From Campylobacter sp. MIT 99-7217 (GTDB taxonomy: Bacteria; Campylobacterota; Campylobacteria; Campylobacterales; Campylobacteraceae), in NCBI RefSeq assembly GCF_006864365.1, contig NZ_QHLJ01000004.1:118075-182074 (forward strand): DNA of 64,000 bases, written 5' to 3'. The notes beneath the pieces are model-generated. The model was not told the origin of the DNA. It was given only the letters and a program-made list of their open reading frames with translations, and searched no databases. Both the position numbers and the translations under genes were made by a program. Below are positions 43,070-51,515 of this stretch, in pieces. The stretch's first letter is position 1. Every line of letters starts with the position of its first letter.

Positions 43070-45883
43070 TTATACTTCTAAGATTTTTATCTCATCTTCC
43101 AAACAATAAAACAAAAAAGCCCTTGTTGTATCTTTTTTGAGTATATGAGTGATTGCTCTTTTATAAAAACTTAGTTGCTTAATATGCTCATCTTCAAAGC
43201 TTTGCCCTGTTTTATAATCAATAACAAAGACTTCTTTATTTCCAACACAAAGTAAGTCAAGCTGTTTGATTTGCCCCTCAAAACTTAGGCTTTGTTCCTT
43301 AAAAAGCTCCTTATTTTTAATCAATTTTTGAAAATCCTCATTAAAAAGCAAGGCTTTAGCTCTTTTAAAGATAGAAGTTAAAGCCTGCTCATCTAAAAAA
43401 TGCCTGTATTTTTTAGCCATTTGCTCGTAAATAAGATTTAAATTTTGCCCCTCTTTTATATCAATATGCTGCATTAAAAAATGAAAAGCCTCTCCAAAAA
43501 AGATTTCCTTGCTCCTTGTTTGCTCTTTGTTTGAAAGCTCTTGCAAAGGGATTTTCTCAAAGGCTTCAAGTTCATCTAAAAGCTCTTTTTGAGGCTTAAT
43601 TTCATGCTCATCAGCTATAATTTCTCCTCTTTGCTGGCAGTCTAAATTTAAATAAAGCTCGCTGTTAAAATAGCTAAAATGTTTTGGTGGATTTTTTATG
43701 ATGATGAGATTATTTTTTGCCCTTGTCATAGCCACATAAAGGGTATTAAGCTTATCCTCAGCGTCATTTTTTTTGCTTTTTTCTATAAAATTTTCAAAAT
43801 CACTCTCTTTAGTTCTTGAGCGAAATTTATCCCTAATGCGAAGCTCTAAGCCCTTTTCAATATCAAATTCAAAGAGCAAATTATCCTTATTTGAATTTTC
43901 TCTTGTTGAAAGACTATCAAGCAAGATCACGCTTTCAAACTCAAGTCCCTTTGATTTATGCAAGGTCATTATACTAATGCCTAAATTTTCTTCATTTAAG
44001 ATCTTTTCACCGCAAGGCTCAAACAAAAGTTCGAGGAAATTTTCTTTCTTACTTGCGTATTCTAAAAACTGGATCAAGGCTATATCACTTAGATCTAAAC
44101 CAAGCTTTTTGATAAGATAAAGACAAATGCTAGCTGGATTTTCATATAATCTTAAACTAAGCTTAGCAGGGATAAAAAGCCTCTTTTTAAACTCCTCTAA
44201 ATCGCTAGCCTTTGTGGCTCTTTTGAGTGAATACTCTTGCATTAAAGAAGCTGGATTTAGCAAACTAAGGCATTGTTCAAGATAAAGTTCATCGCCAAAA
44301 ACGCAGTATTTCGCATAGCTTAAAAGCAAAGCCACACTGGCTTTATTTGCAAGATTAATATCGCTTTGCGTAAAGGCTTTGAAATGATGCGTTTTTAAAA
44401 ACTCCACAAGCTCGTCAGCATCAGCATTTTTCCAACACAAAATGCAAAGTTTGTTTAAATTCACTCCCCTTTCTTTTAAAAAAACAAGTTCTTCAAACAC
44501 AGCTTCAAAAATTAGCTCTTTTTTTAACTCCTTGCTTTCTTCTTTAATAGTAGCAATCTTAACAAAGCCTCCTTTTTTGCTTGGCAAGGATTTTTGAGGC
44601 TGATAATTTGGATATTTTTGCATAAAAACTTCATTTACAAAATCAACCAAAAGAGTATGGCTTCTGTAATTTGTATCAAGCTTATCAAGCTCAATGCTCT
44701 TAAACTCACTTTGCAAAAGATCAAAAAGCTCTTTTTTAGAGCTTCTAAAGCGGTAAATGCTTTGCTTTTTGTCCCCAACATAAAAAAAGCTTCTTTCTTT
44801 TTTCGTTCCTTCTCCTGAAAGAAGCTCGGCAATAAGGGGCTTTAAGATTTCATACTGCACAAGATTTGTATCTTGAAACTCATCGATTAAAAGATGAGAA
44901 ATTGCTCCATCAAGCCTAAAATAAATCAGCTCACTGCTCTCACTTTGCGTAAGCTTTAGGGTATTTTTAGCTACATCATTAAAGCTTAAAATGTTTTGGG
45001 CTTTATTTGTTCTTATTTTTACCTCTTCAAAATGCTTTAAAAGTCTTAGAATTTGAGAGATTTTAAAGGCTTCAAGCTCTTTAGCATAGCTATTTATAGC
45101 CTCTATGAGCAAGGCTCTTTTATTCATAAAATGCTCATCTTCTTTTATTTTTTCAAAATAGTCATTTTCGAATTTAGAAATTAAGGGCTTTTCACACAAG
45201 GAAGCTAGATCAGCCGAGCTTTCAATACCATCAAGCTGGAAATTCTTTTGATAATTTGAGTTTGTGCTTAAATTTAAAGCATAGCTTTTAAGCTCTAAAT
45301 AGCACTGATTGACTTGTTTTAAATTAGGAAAAACAGCCTTTGTAAGCTCAAAATCATAAATATTTTGATACATTTTTTCCAAATCTTTAAAAAAGCTTTT
45401 ATCCACTCTTTCTAAATAAAAGGCTAAATTTGAAAGCTCTTCTTCATTTAAATTTGCAATAAAAGCATTTTTCACCTCAAGCTCCTCAGCCCTAATAGCA
45501 AAATCACTCATCAGCCCTAAATTTAAAGAAAAGGCTCTAAGCACTTTAGCAAAAAAGCTATCAAAGGTTGAAATTTTTAACTCAGCTCTAAAAAACCTAG
45601 CTTTTTTTTGATCTCTTAGGCTTAAGATCTCTTCTTTTTCTTTTGCTAAAAGCTTGCAAAGTTCGTTTAGCTCGGCACTTTTTTCTTCTTTGTGTAAGTT
45701 TAAAAAAGTGGAGATTATCCTTTCTTTCATCTCGTTTGCAGCCTTGTTTGAAAAGGTTAGGGCTAAAATTTCATTGATCCTTGCTCCCTTTAACATAAGA
45801 GCGATAAAGCGGACACTTAGAGCAAAGGTTTTTCCACTGCCAGCACTTGCTTCTAGGGCTAAAAATGGTTTAAATTCGCTCAT
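43070..45883 (-). CDS. addA: AddA-type helicase-nuclease subunit
   Basis: 937 residues; UvrD/RecB-like ATP-dependent 3'-5' helicase with a C-terminal nuclease, acting with AddB in double-strand break repair. Walker A is LEASAGSGKTFAL (about 10-22), Walker B LLIDEFQDTN, then DKKQSIYRFR, the late SIMTLHKSKGLEFESVIL and LYVAMTRAKNNL. The nuclease motif is VFVIDYKTGQ near the C-terminus. Four-base overlap with addB. It is the last gene in the run that begins with ccoN. Confidence 0.92.
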   Translation of the reverse strand: MSEFKPFLALEASAGSGKTFALSVRFIALMLKGARINEILALTFSNKAANEMKERIISTFLNLHKEEKSAELNELCKLLAKEKEEILSLRDQKKARFFRAELKISTFDSFFAKVLRAFSLNLGLMSDFAIRAEELEVKNAFIANLNEEELSNLAFYLERVDKSFFKDLEKMYQNIYDFELTKAVFPNLKQVNQCYLELKSYALNLSTNSNYQKNFQLDGIESSADLASLCEKPLISKFENDYFEKIKEDEHFMNKRALLIEAINSYAKELEAFKISQILRLLKHFEEVKIRTNKAQNILSFNDVAKNTLKLTQSESSELIYFRLDGAISHLLIDEFQDTNLVQYEILKPLIAELLSGEGTKKERSFFYVGDKKQSIYRFRSSKKELFDLLQSEFKSIELDKLDTNYRSHTLLVDFVNEVFMQKYPNYQPQKSLPSKKGGFVKIATIKEESKELKKELIFEAVFEELVFLKERGVNLNKLCILCWKNADADELVEFLKTHHFKAFTQSDINLANKASVALLLSYAKYCVFGDELYLEQCLSLLNPASLMQEYSLKRATKASDLEEFKKRLFIPAKLSLRLYENPASICLYLIKKLGLDLSDIALIQFLEYASKKENFLELLFEPCGEKILNEENLGISIMTLHKSKGLEFESVILLDSLSTRENSNKDNLLFEFDIEKGLELRIRDKFRSRTKESDFENFIEKSKKNDAEDKLNTLYVAMTRAKNNLIIIKNPPKHFSYFNSELYLNLDCQQRGEIIADEHEIKPQKELLDELEAFEKIPLQELSNKEQTRSKEIFFGEAFHFLMQHIDIKEGQNLNLIYEQMAKKYRHFLDEQALTSIFKRAKALLFNEDFQKLIKNKELFKEQSLSFEGQIKQLDLLCVGNKEVFVIDYKTGQSFEDEHIKQLSFYKRAITHILKKDTTRAFLFYCLEDEIKILEV

Positions 45884-48243
45884 TTTAAATCCTTTTCATA
45901 GATGAGCTTATAAGGGCAATACTCATTTTTTTGCTCATTTTCAAAACAAAGTTCTTCTTCAAGTTCGCTTTTAAGTCTTTTTAGTGTTTCTTTTAGCTCA
46001 TCAAGGGTTTTAGTATCTTTGCCCTTATCTTTTTTCATATTTTGCAAATCATAAAAACAAAATTCAGCCTTTTCATCAAAAAGTAGTTGATAAAAGGCTG
46101 GCTGAAAGGATTTTTCTGGGATTTTTCCACTTTTATAATCAATAATGAGCTTAAAATTTAGCCCCTCATCTATGCGGTCTATAATGCCTTGAAGTGTGAT
46201 TTTTTCATCAAGCTTTCTTTCAAGCTTATATTCTGTGTGTAAAATTTTAAAGCCTTTAGAAAAATGTTCTTTTTCAAGCCTTTCAAAATCCTTAAATCTT
46301 AGCTCAAGTCGTTTTAAATCAAGCCTTGAAAGCTCTGTTTTTTTTGCCTGCTCTTTTAATAAACTCATAAATCTTTTAAAATCAAAATCATTCTTTGATC
46401 CTTGATAATAAAGTTCTAAAAGCTTATGTAAAAAAATTCCTATATTTTTAGGCTCAAAGCTCAAATTCAAAGCCCTAGCTTCTTTAATGCCTAAAATATA
46501 CTTATAAAAAAAGCTTCTTTTATGCTTTAAAAAAAGATCTAAACGGGTAAATGAAAGCTTTTCTTTAAACAAGTCATATTTAAGACTTGGTGCTTTTAGG
46601 GGATTTAAATCAAGTTTTTTTGGTGTTTTTGTGTATTGTAAGGCACGCAAAAAAGCAAGGCTAGAATGGGTATTTTCTTCTTTTATATTTAATCCTAGCT
46701 CATCTAAAAAGCGAGCTTTTAGCCTCTCTTCATTTTCCACATAGCAAAGGCTTACACGCTTAGCATTTTTCATCAAGCTTTCATAATAAAATCTTTGTAA
46801 ATTCTCTCTATTTTCAGCACTGATAAGCCCAGCTTTTTTACGCACAGCCTCATTTAAAAACATAGCACTTGCACTTCTTTTTGGGATAAACTCATCATTA
46901 AAATCAACAATAATCACCCCATCAAAACAAAGCCCCCTGCTTTCTAAAAGCCCCATAACAGTAACAGCCCCACCTCCAACAAAGCTTTGCTTTAAAGAAG
47001 AAAGCTTCATAATAAAAAGCTCCAAAAGCTCTTTAAGGCTTAGTTTTTCAAATTCTAACAAGCTTTTAATGAAAAAAAGCTCATTTTGAATTTGATCTCT
47101 TATTTCTAGGCTTTCATCTTCAATAAGACTTAAGATAAAAGAAGAAAAATACTCAAAATCCACCTCTTCTAAAAGCTCTTTTTTAAGCTCCTTATATACT
47201 TTAAGATCAAAGCTTTTTAAAAGGGTATTTTTAAGATCAAAGCTTGTTTTTTCATCACTAAAATAAGCCTCATTTTCATCATAGCTAAAATTATCGTCTA
47301 TAAGAGCATTATATAAGGCTTTAAGCCTTTGATAAAAAAGACTTGTTTTTATAGAAATCCCACTAGCAAAATTAAGCATATTATATCTGTCAAAAAGTCT
47401 TAAAAGCTCACAAAAACTCTCATCAGGAGTGATAAGAGCTATCTTTGAAGGCTCTATGCCAGCTCTTACGAACTTACTGATCTCATTAAAAACAAAGCTA
47501 ACTTGCAAGCTTCTTAGCTCAAATTTTTGCACACTTACAAAGCTTGCTTGATGTGAAAAATCCCCCTCTAAGCTAAGCTTTTTTGTGTTTAGATCAAAGA
47601 TATAAGCCTTATTTTTTTCAAGCTCAAGCTCTTTTAAAAAGCTCAAGCTCTTTAAAAAATCAAGATTAAATTGGCTCGTTTTAAAATGCAAACTAAGGGG
47701 AAGTTCTTTGCTGATAAGCTCTAAAAGCTCGCTTTCAAAAGGAGATAAAAAGCCATCCATATAAAAAACTATGCTTTCGTAATTTTTTAAAAAGTCTAGA
47801 TTGAGCTTGAAATTTTTAATCAAGCTTAGCTCATCGTATAAATTTGCTTTTTCTAAATTGCAAAAATAATTTTTCAAAAGCTCATCTAAGATATCTAAAT
47901 GCTCATCATATAAGGCGTAAAGATCTTGATTTTTAAGATCCTTGATCTCTTTTTTTGCAAGGCAAAGTTCTTTAAAAAAGGAAAATAAATACTCATAATT
48001 TTTCAAAAAGGCAAAAAAATTGCTTGGGATCTTAAGCACTTCCTCGCTTTTTTTACACTGCTTGCATGCTTTTTGCATTAAAAGCAAACGCTCATACTCG
48101 CTTGCCTTAAATTTATCACTAAGCAAAAGGCTTGCAAAAAAATCCCTCACGCTAAAAGCCTTATCAAGCAAGGCATCCTTATTTTTTTGTTCCTCATAAA
48201 AGGCTTTTAATGCCCTATTTGTAGTAAAAACAAAGGCTTTCAT
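45880..48243 (-). CDS. addB: AddB-type nuclease/inactive helicase subunit
   Basis: 787 residues. There is no Walker A: the N-terminus FVFTTNRALKAFYEEQ is an AddB-like start. The middle has the remnant helicase motif VTVMGLLESRGLCFDGVIIVDFND, and the C-terminal RecB-like nuclease has LIIDYKSGK (about 690). Cysteines near the end (CFENEQKNEYCPY) could help form an Fe-S cluster, but the usual four-Cys pattern is not complete. It overlaps both neighbours by four bases. Confidence 0.85.
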   Translation of the reverse strand: MKAFVFTTNRALKAFYEEQKNKDALLDKAFSVRDFFASLLLSDKFKASEYERLLLMQKACKQCKKSEEVLKIPSNFFAFLKNYEYLFSFFKELCLAKKEIKDLKNQDLYALYDEHLDILDELLKNYFCNLEKANLYDELSLIKNFKLNLDFLKNYESIVFYMDGFLSPFESELLELISKELPLSLHFKTSQFNLDFLKSLSFLKELELEKNKAYIFDLNTKKLSLEGDFSHQASFVSVQKFELRSLQVSFVFNEISKFVRAGIEPSKIALITPDESFCELLRLFDRYNMLNFASGISIKTSLFYQRLKALYNALIDDNFSYDENEAYFSDEKTSFDLKNTLLKSFDLKVYKELKKELLEEVDFEYFSSFILSLIEDESLEIRDQIQNELFFIKSLLEFEKLSLKELLELFIMKLSSLKQSFVGGGAVTVMGLLESRGLCFDGVIIVDFNDEFIPKRSASAMFLNEAVRKKAGLISAENRENLQRFYYESLMKNAKRVSLCYVENEERLKARFLDELGLNIKEENTHSSLAFLRALQYTKTPKKLDLNPLKAPSLKYDLFKEKLSFTRLDLFLKHKRSFFYKYILGIKEARALNLSFEPKNIGIFLHKLLELYYQGSKNDFDFKRFMSLLKEQAKKTELSRLDLKRLELRFKDFERLEKEHFSKGFKILHTEYKLERKLDEKITLQGIIDRIDEGLNFKLIIDYKSGKIPEKSFQPAFYQLLFDEKAEFCFYDLQNMKKDKGKDTKTLDELKETLKRLKSELEEELCFENEQKNEYCPYKLIYEKDLK

Positions 48244-48803
48244 GGTAGTATGAGTTCGAAATTTTTAAAGCCGATTATTTGCTCATTTTGTGCTTTTATT
48301 TTTACTTGATACCTACCCTTGTTTAAGCCACTTAAATCAAGATTTATAAGTCTGGTGTTTGATTTTGTATCGGAAAGTAAGGCAGAACTTGCATTTTGTT
48401 CTTCAAAAAACTCAAAAAATTTATCCTCTTTGCTTGTATGTGGGCGTGTGAGCTTAACCGTGATATTAAGATCTTTAGCCTTAAACCTTTGCTTATCTTG
48501 TTCTACAATAAGAATTTGTAAGCGTTCATTTTCTACCACATAGGCTTCTTGTTTTCTTTTTTTATTAACAAGTTCTTTTTTAAGCTCATCTTTCAACAAA
48601 ATAGCAAAATTTTCATCAAAGATTTTTTGTTTTTCTTCGATCTGGCTAAAATTATCCTTAACGCTTTGATACTTTTCAAAATAAAAATCATCTTCATGCA
48701 CGGGATAATCACTCGCGAAAATAATAGTCGCTATACAAGCTAAAACTATAGCAAAAAGAGAAAGCAAAATGCCATAAGGCCAAAAAGTCTTTTTTTTACT
48801 CAT
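48240..48803 (-). CDS. FixH/CcoH-like membrane protein
   Basis: 187 residues. There is one N-terminal helix (about 10-31, PYGILLSLFAIVLACIATIIF), then an extracytoplasmic domain with a coiled region (40-90) and a FixH-like beta domain containing KDLNITVKLTRPHTSKED. FixH/CcoH proteins support cbb3 oxidase assembly. The position between oxidase genes and addB agrees. It overlaps addB and the TPM-like gene by four bases. Confidence 0.65.
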   Translation of the reverse strand: MSKKKTFWPYGILLSLFAIVLACIATIIFASDYPVHEDDFYFEKYQSVKDNFSQIEEKQKIFDENFAILLKDELKKELVNKKRKQEAYVVENERLQILIVEQDKQRFKAKDLNITVKLTRPHTSKEDKFFEFFEEQNASSALLSDTKSNTRLINLDLSGLNKGRYQVKIKAQNEQIIGFKNFELILP

Positions 48804-49378
48804 CGTATCCTTTTCCTTTTCATACGACCTTGAACAAAATACAAAACAGCGATCAAAATAAAGCCGTAAAATATAATCCGAAGTATATTTAAAGTGTCTC
48901 TGTTTGCATTACCTACCGAGCTTTCAAGCTTTACATTAAAATAAGCTGCTACTTGATCGATAATATCGGCATAGCCATTTAAAATAGAGGCATTGTAAAT
49001 ATCCTTACCCTTTGTAGAAGCCAAGATAGGAACAATAGAGCGATTTAAAACCTCATTTTTATCAAAAAATACTGAAGCTTCTTTACTTGAGATAATATCC
49101 ACCTTTCTAGAACTTTTTGAAAGAGCAAGCAAGATATAAGGGGAATTTAGTTTATTTTCTATCTGCAAAAGTGCTTCAAGGCTTGTGTCATCTCCTATGG
49201 CTACAGCTACAAAAACTCCTGTTTTATCATATAACTCCTCGCCCATACTTTGCAATTTTTCAACAACCTTTAAATTTAGGGTTTCTTTTTCATTGACAAG
49301 CACATGATCTAAGGAAAAAACAAAACTTGGAAAAAATAACAAGGCGGCTAAAAAACCGCCTTTAAAGAATTTACTCAT
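48800..49378 (-). CDS. TPM-domain-like exported membrane protein
   Basis: 192 residues from the ATG at 49376-49378, which overlaps the stop of the 33-residue gene; an upstream in-frame ATG is inside that gene. It has a signal peptide (to about 22), a TPM/YgcG-like domain (LKVVEKLQSMGEELYDKTGVFVAVAIGDD), and a C-terminal helix near 165-185 with a basic tail RMKRKRIR facing the cytoplasm. TPM proteins are linked to photosystem repair and respiratory membrane-protein turnover in other bacteria; here a role around the oxidase is inferred. Confidence 0.65.
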   Translation of the reverse strand: MSKFFKGGFLAALLFFPSFVFSLDHVLVNEKETLNLKVVEKLQSMGEELYDKTGVFVAVAIGDDTSLEALLQIENKLNSPYILLALSKSSRKVDIISSKEASVFFDKNEVLNRSIVPILASTKGKDIYNASILNGYADIIDQVAAYFNVKLESSVGNANRDTLNILRIIFYGFILIAVLYFVQGRMKRKRIR

Positions 49379-49476
49379 CCTATTTGAAGATGATTTGCTG
49401 TCAAAACAGCCCAAGCAGTAATAGCAGCAGAAAGTATCAAACCCGCAATAATCAAAATTTCTAAGCTTTTAGTCAT
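49375..49476 (-). CDS. 33-residue single-helix protein in the cbb3 oxidase operon
   Basis: The ATG at 49474-49476 overlaps the DUF4006 stop (ATGA), and the TGA at 49375-49377 overlaps the TPM-like start (ATGA). The peptide MTKSLEILIIAGLILSAAIT is followed by AWAVLTANHLQIG: one membrane helix of about 20 residues with a short soluble end. A GGATAT ribosome site lies in the upstream gene. Overlaps on both sides argue strongly that it is translated. C. jejuni has a small gene at this position (Cj1485c as I recall). Possible small oxidase subunit or assembly factor. Confidence 0.75.
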   Translation of the reverse strand: MTKSLEILIIAGLILSAAITAWAVLTANHLQIG

Positions 49477-49691
49477 TTGATATCCTTTATGATAATGTGT
49501 TGTTCCCTTGTAGAACCAAATTGTTTGATTTCATTTGCTTTTTCAAGACTATAAGGCTTTTGCATAACATTTTGCTGAGTTTTAACGCCCCAAATGCTTA
49601 GTCCCACCAAAATCGCAAGCAAAAGAACAACAGCGATCAAAAAGCCCGCAATCCCATCTAAACCAAAAACACATCTATTTGTATTTTCCAT
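49473..49691 (-). CDS. DUF4006 family small membrane protein
   Basis: 72 residues. One helix (about 10-34, GLDGIAGFLIAVVLLLAILVGL) is followed by a polar tail with KPYSLEKANEIKQFG. This pattern is typical of DUF4006, found beside ccoP in Campylobacterota. It shares one base with the ccoP stop and four with the 33-residue gene. Likely an oxidase accessory subunit. Confidence 0.75.
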   Translation of the reverse strand: MENTNRCVFGLDGIAGFLIAVVLLLAILVGLSIWGVKTQQNVMQKPYSLEKANEIKQFGSTREQHIIIKDIK

Positions 49692-50569
49692 TATTCACCC
49701 CTTGAAAGAGAAATCACATATTCGCTTACAGCTTGCTTTTGGATTTCATTTAAGATACTTGAGCTAAAGGCTGGCATAGTTCCTATATGACCTGCTTTAC
49801 CGCGGTTAAGCACTTCCTCAACAAAAGCTGGCGAACCATACTTAGTAAGATCAGGAGCCATAACCTCACCACCGATCACACCTGTGCCATCTTCGCCATG
49901 ACAAGTTACACAAGTTGCAAAAACTTCTTTACCGCGTTCAACCAAATTTTCATTTTTTGTTTTCTTGATAGCTGAAACCTCTTTTGCCACATAAGCAACA
50001 ACTGCTGGAATATCTTCTTGAGCTATACCAAGTTCAGCTGCTGGAGTCATTTCTCCCATGAGATAGTTCATACCCTTAGAACCCTTAGTAACCACATCTA
50101 AAAGCCCTTCTTCGCTACCCCAAATATTAAGATCTTGAGCCTTGCCATTGATACCATCAGCAGTAATGCCATGACAAGATGAGCATTGAACCAAAAATAA
50201 ATTTTGTCCCATAGCAATCTTATCATCAGCTGAAAGATTTTTAAATTTTTCTCCAAAATTGGCGTTATGTGCAGCAACTTCATTATTGTACTCGCCAATT
50301 TGTGAATATGAATTTAAAGGATAGCCCCATAAAAAATACCAAATCGCCCACACAAGTGTTAAAACAAACACTACAGCCCAACCGGTTGGGATATGATTTT
50401 TAAGCTCGCCAATCCCGTCCCAAGTATGCTCACTAAGCTCTGCATTTTCTTTTTTTACCTTCATTTGCTGGAACATTCTAGCCACAACAACCAAAGTAAT
50501 CAAAATAATAAGAGCAGCACCTATCAAAGACAATAAATTAACATTATCTTGTAAATTTAACCATTGCAT
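49691..50569 (-). CDS. ccoP: cbb3 cytochrome c oxidase subunit III (di-heme cytochrome c)
   Basis: 292 residues. Two N-terminal helices (about 14-34 and 63-82) precede two c-type heme domains, CSSCH at 129-133 and CVTCH at 220-224, with Met ligands in YLMGEM and TMPAF. It passes electrons from soluble cytochrome c to CcoO and CcoN at the periplasmic face. The start overlaps the ccoQ stop by one base. Confidence 0.97.
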   Translation of the reverse strand: MQWLNLQDNVNLLSLIGAALIILITLVVVARMFQQMKVKKENAELSEHTWDGIGELKNHIPTGWAVVFVLTLVWAIWYFLWGYPLNSYSQIGEYNNEVAAHNANFGEKFKNLSADDKIAMGQNLFLVQCSSCHGITADGINGKAQDLNIWGSEEGLLDVVTKGSKGMNYLMGEMTPAAELGIAQEDIPAVVAYVAKEVSAIKKTKNENLVERGKEVFATCVTCHGEDGTGVIGGEVMAPDLTKYGSPAFVEEVLNRGKAGHIGTMPAFSSSILNEIQKQAVSEYVISLSRGE

Positions 50570-50832
50570 TAAGCACTCCTTTTTTCTTCTAAAACTTTAT
50601 CGCTAAGTTCATCATCTAGGGCAAGTTTAGCGTATTTTTCATAATTTTTATCGCCCTTTTTTTCAGCCCTATAAAGATGAAACCAATAAGCATATAAAAC
50701 CACCACCATAAAAAACATCAAAAAGAAAAAGCCATAAGCTTGGAAAACTTCCCATCTTTCTTTATCGATATCGCTTAAATTTAAGGTAATGATATCAAGC
50801 AAAACATTAAAAAAAATTTTAATATTCTCCAT
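50569..50832 (-). CDS. ccoQ: cbb3 oxidase subunit IV (CcoQ)
   Basis: 87 residues, one helix (about 30-50, AYGFFFLMFFMVVVLYAYWFHLY) with a charged tail (AEKKGDKNYEKYAKLALDDE). It matches CcoQ in size and position between ccoO and ccoP, where it stabilises the complex. One-base overlap with ccoP; five bases after ccoO. Confidence 0.88.
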   Translation of the reverse strand: MENIKIFFNVLLDIITLNLSDIDKERWEVFQAYGFFFLMFFMVVVLYAYWFHLYRAEKKGDKNYEKYAKLALDDELSDKVLEEKRSA

Positions 50833-50837
50833 AAATC

Positions 50838-51503
50838 CTACTTCAAGCTATTTAAATAAGCGATCAAAGCGACGATTTCTTTAATCTCGCCCCTTTCAAA
50901 CGCAGCCTTAACTTCAGGATCTTTCATCTGTGCAACTATGGCTTCAGCTTGGGCTTTTACTTCAGCTTGAGCTTCTTCCCAAGTACCAAGTTTTGTTTGT
51001 CCTTCAACATCGTAAGGCACATTAAAAACTTCCTTTTGAGTAAGTGCTGATGCATAAGCTGTTTCTATATCAGCCATCTTTTTAAACATATGCTTATAAG
51101 CTGGCATGATAGAAGTTGGAACTACTGAAGTTGGATCAAACATGTGATTTTCATGCCAATCTGTTGTTCTATAGTTTCCAACCCTAGCTAAGTCAGGTCC
51201 TGTTCTTTTTGAACCCCACAAAAAAGGTCTATCATAAGCAAATTCCCCACTTACAGAATACATACCATAACGATCTGTTTCTGATTTAAAGGGACGAATA
51301 AGCTGAGAATGGCAGGCATTACAGCTTTCATTGATATAAACTTGACGACCAGCAAGTTCTAAAACACTATAAGGCTTTTTACTTTCTAAAGGTCTTGCAT
51401 TATTTGCAAAACCCGGCAAAACCTCTACTACACCTGCATAGGCAATCACAACAAAAACAGCCACAGCAAAAAAGAATGGATTTTTTTCTAACCAACTAAA
51501 CAT
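50838..51503 (-). CDS. ccoO: cbb3 oxidase subunit II (mono-heme cytochrome c)
   Basis: 221 residues. An N-terminal membrane anchor (about 10-28) is followed by a heme c site CNACHSQ (C61, C64, H65), the CcoO signature YSVSGEFAYDRPFLWGSKRTGPDL and a Met ligand in SIMPAY. The C-terminal region is rich in Glu/Ala helix (AQAEVKAQAEAIVAQM). It lies 12 bp after ccoN. Confidence 0.97.
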   Translation of the reverse strand: MFSWLEKNPFFFAVAVFVVIAYAGVVEVLPGFANNARPLESKKPYSVLELAGRQVYINESCNACHSQLIRPFKSETDRYGMYSVSGEFAYDRPFLWGSKRTGPDLARVGNYRTTDWHENHMFDPTSVVPTSIMPAYKHMFKKMADIETAYASALTQKEVFNVPYDVEGQTKLGTWEEAQAEVKAQAEAIVAQMKDPEVKAAFERGEIKEIVALIAYLNSLK

Positions 51504-51515
51504 TTTCTCTCCTTT

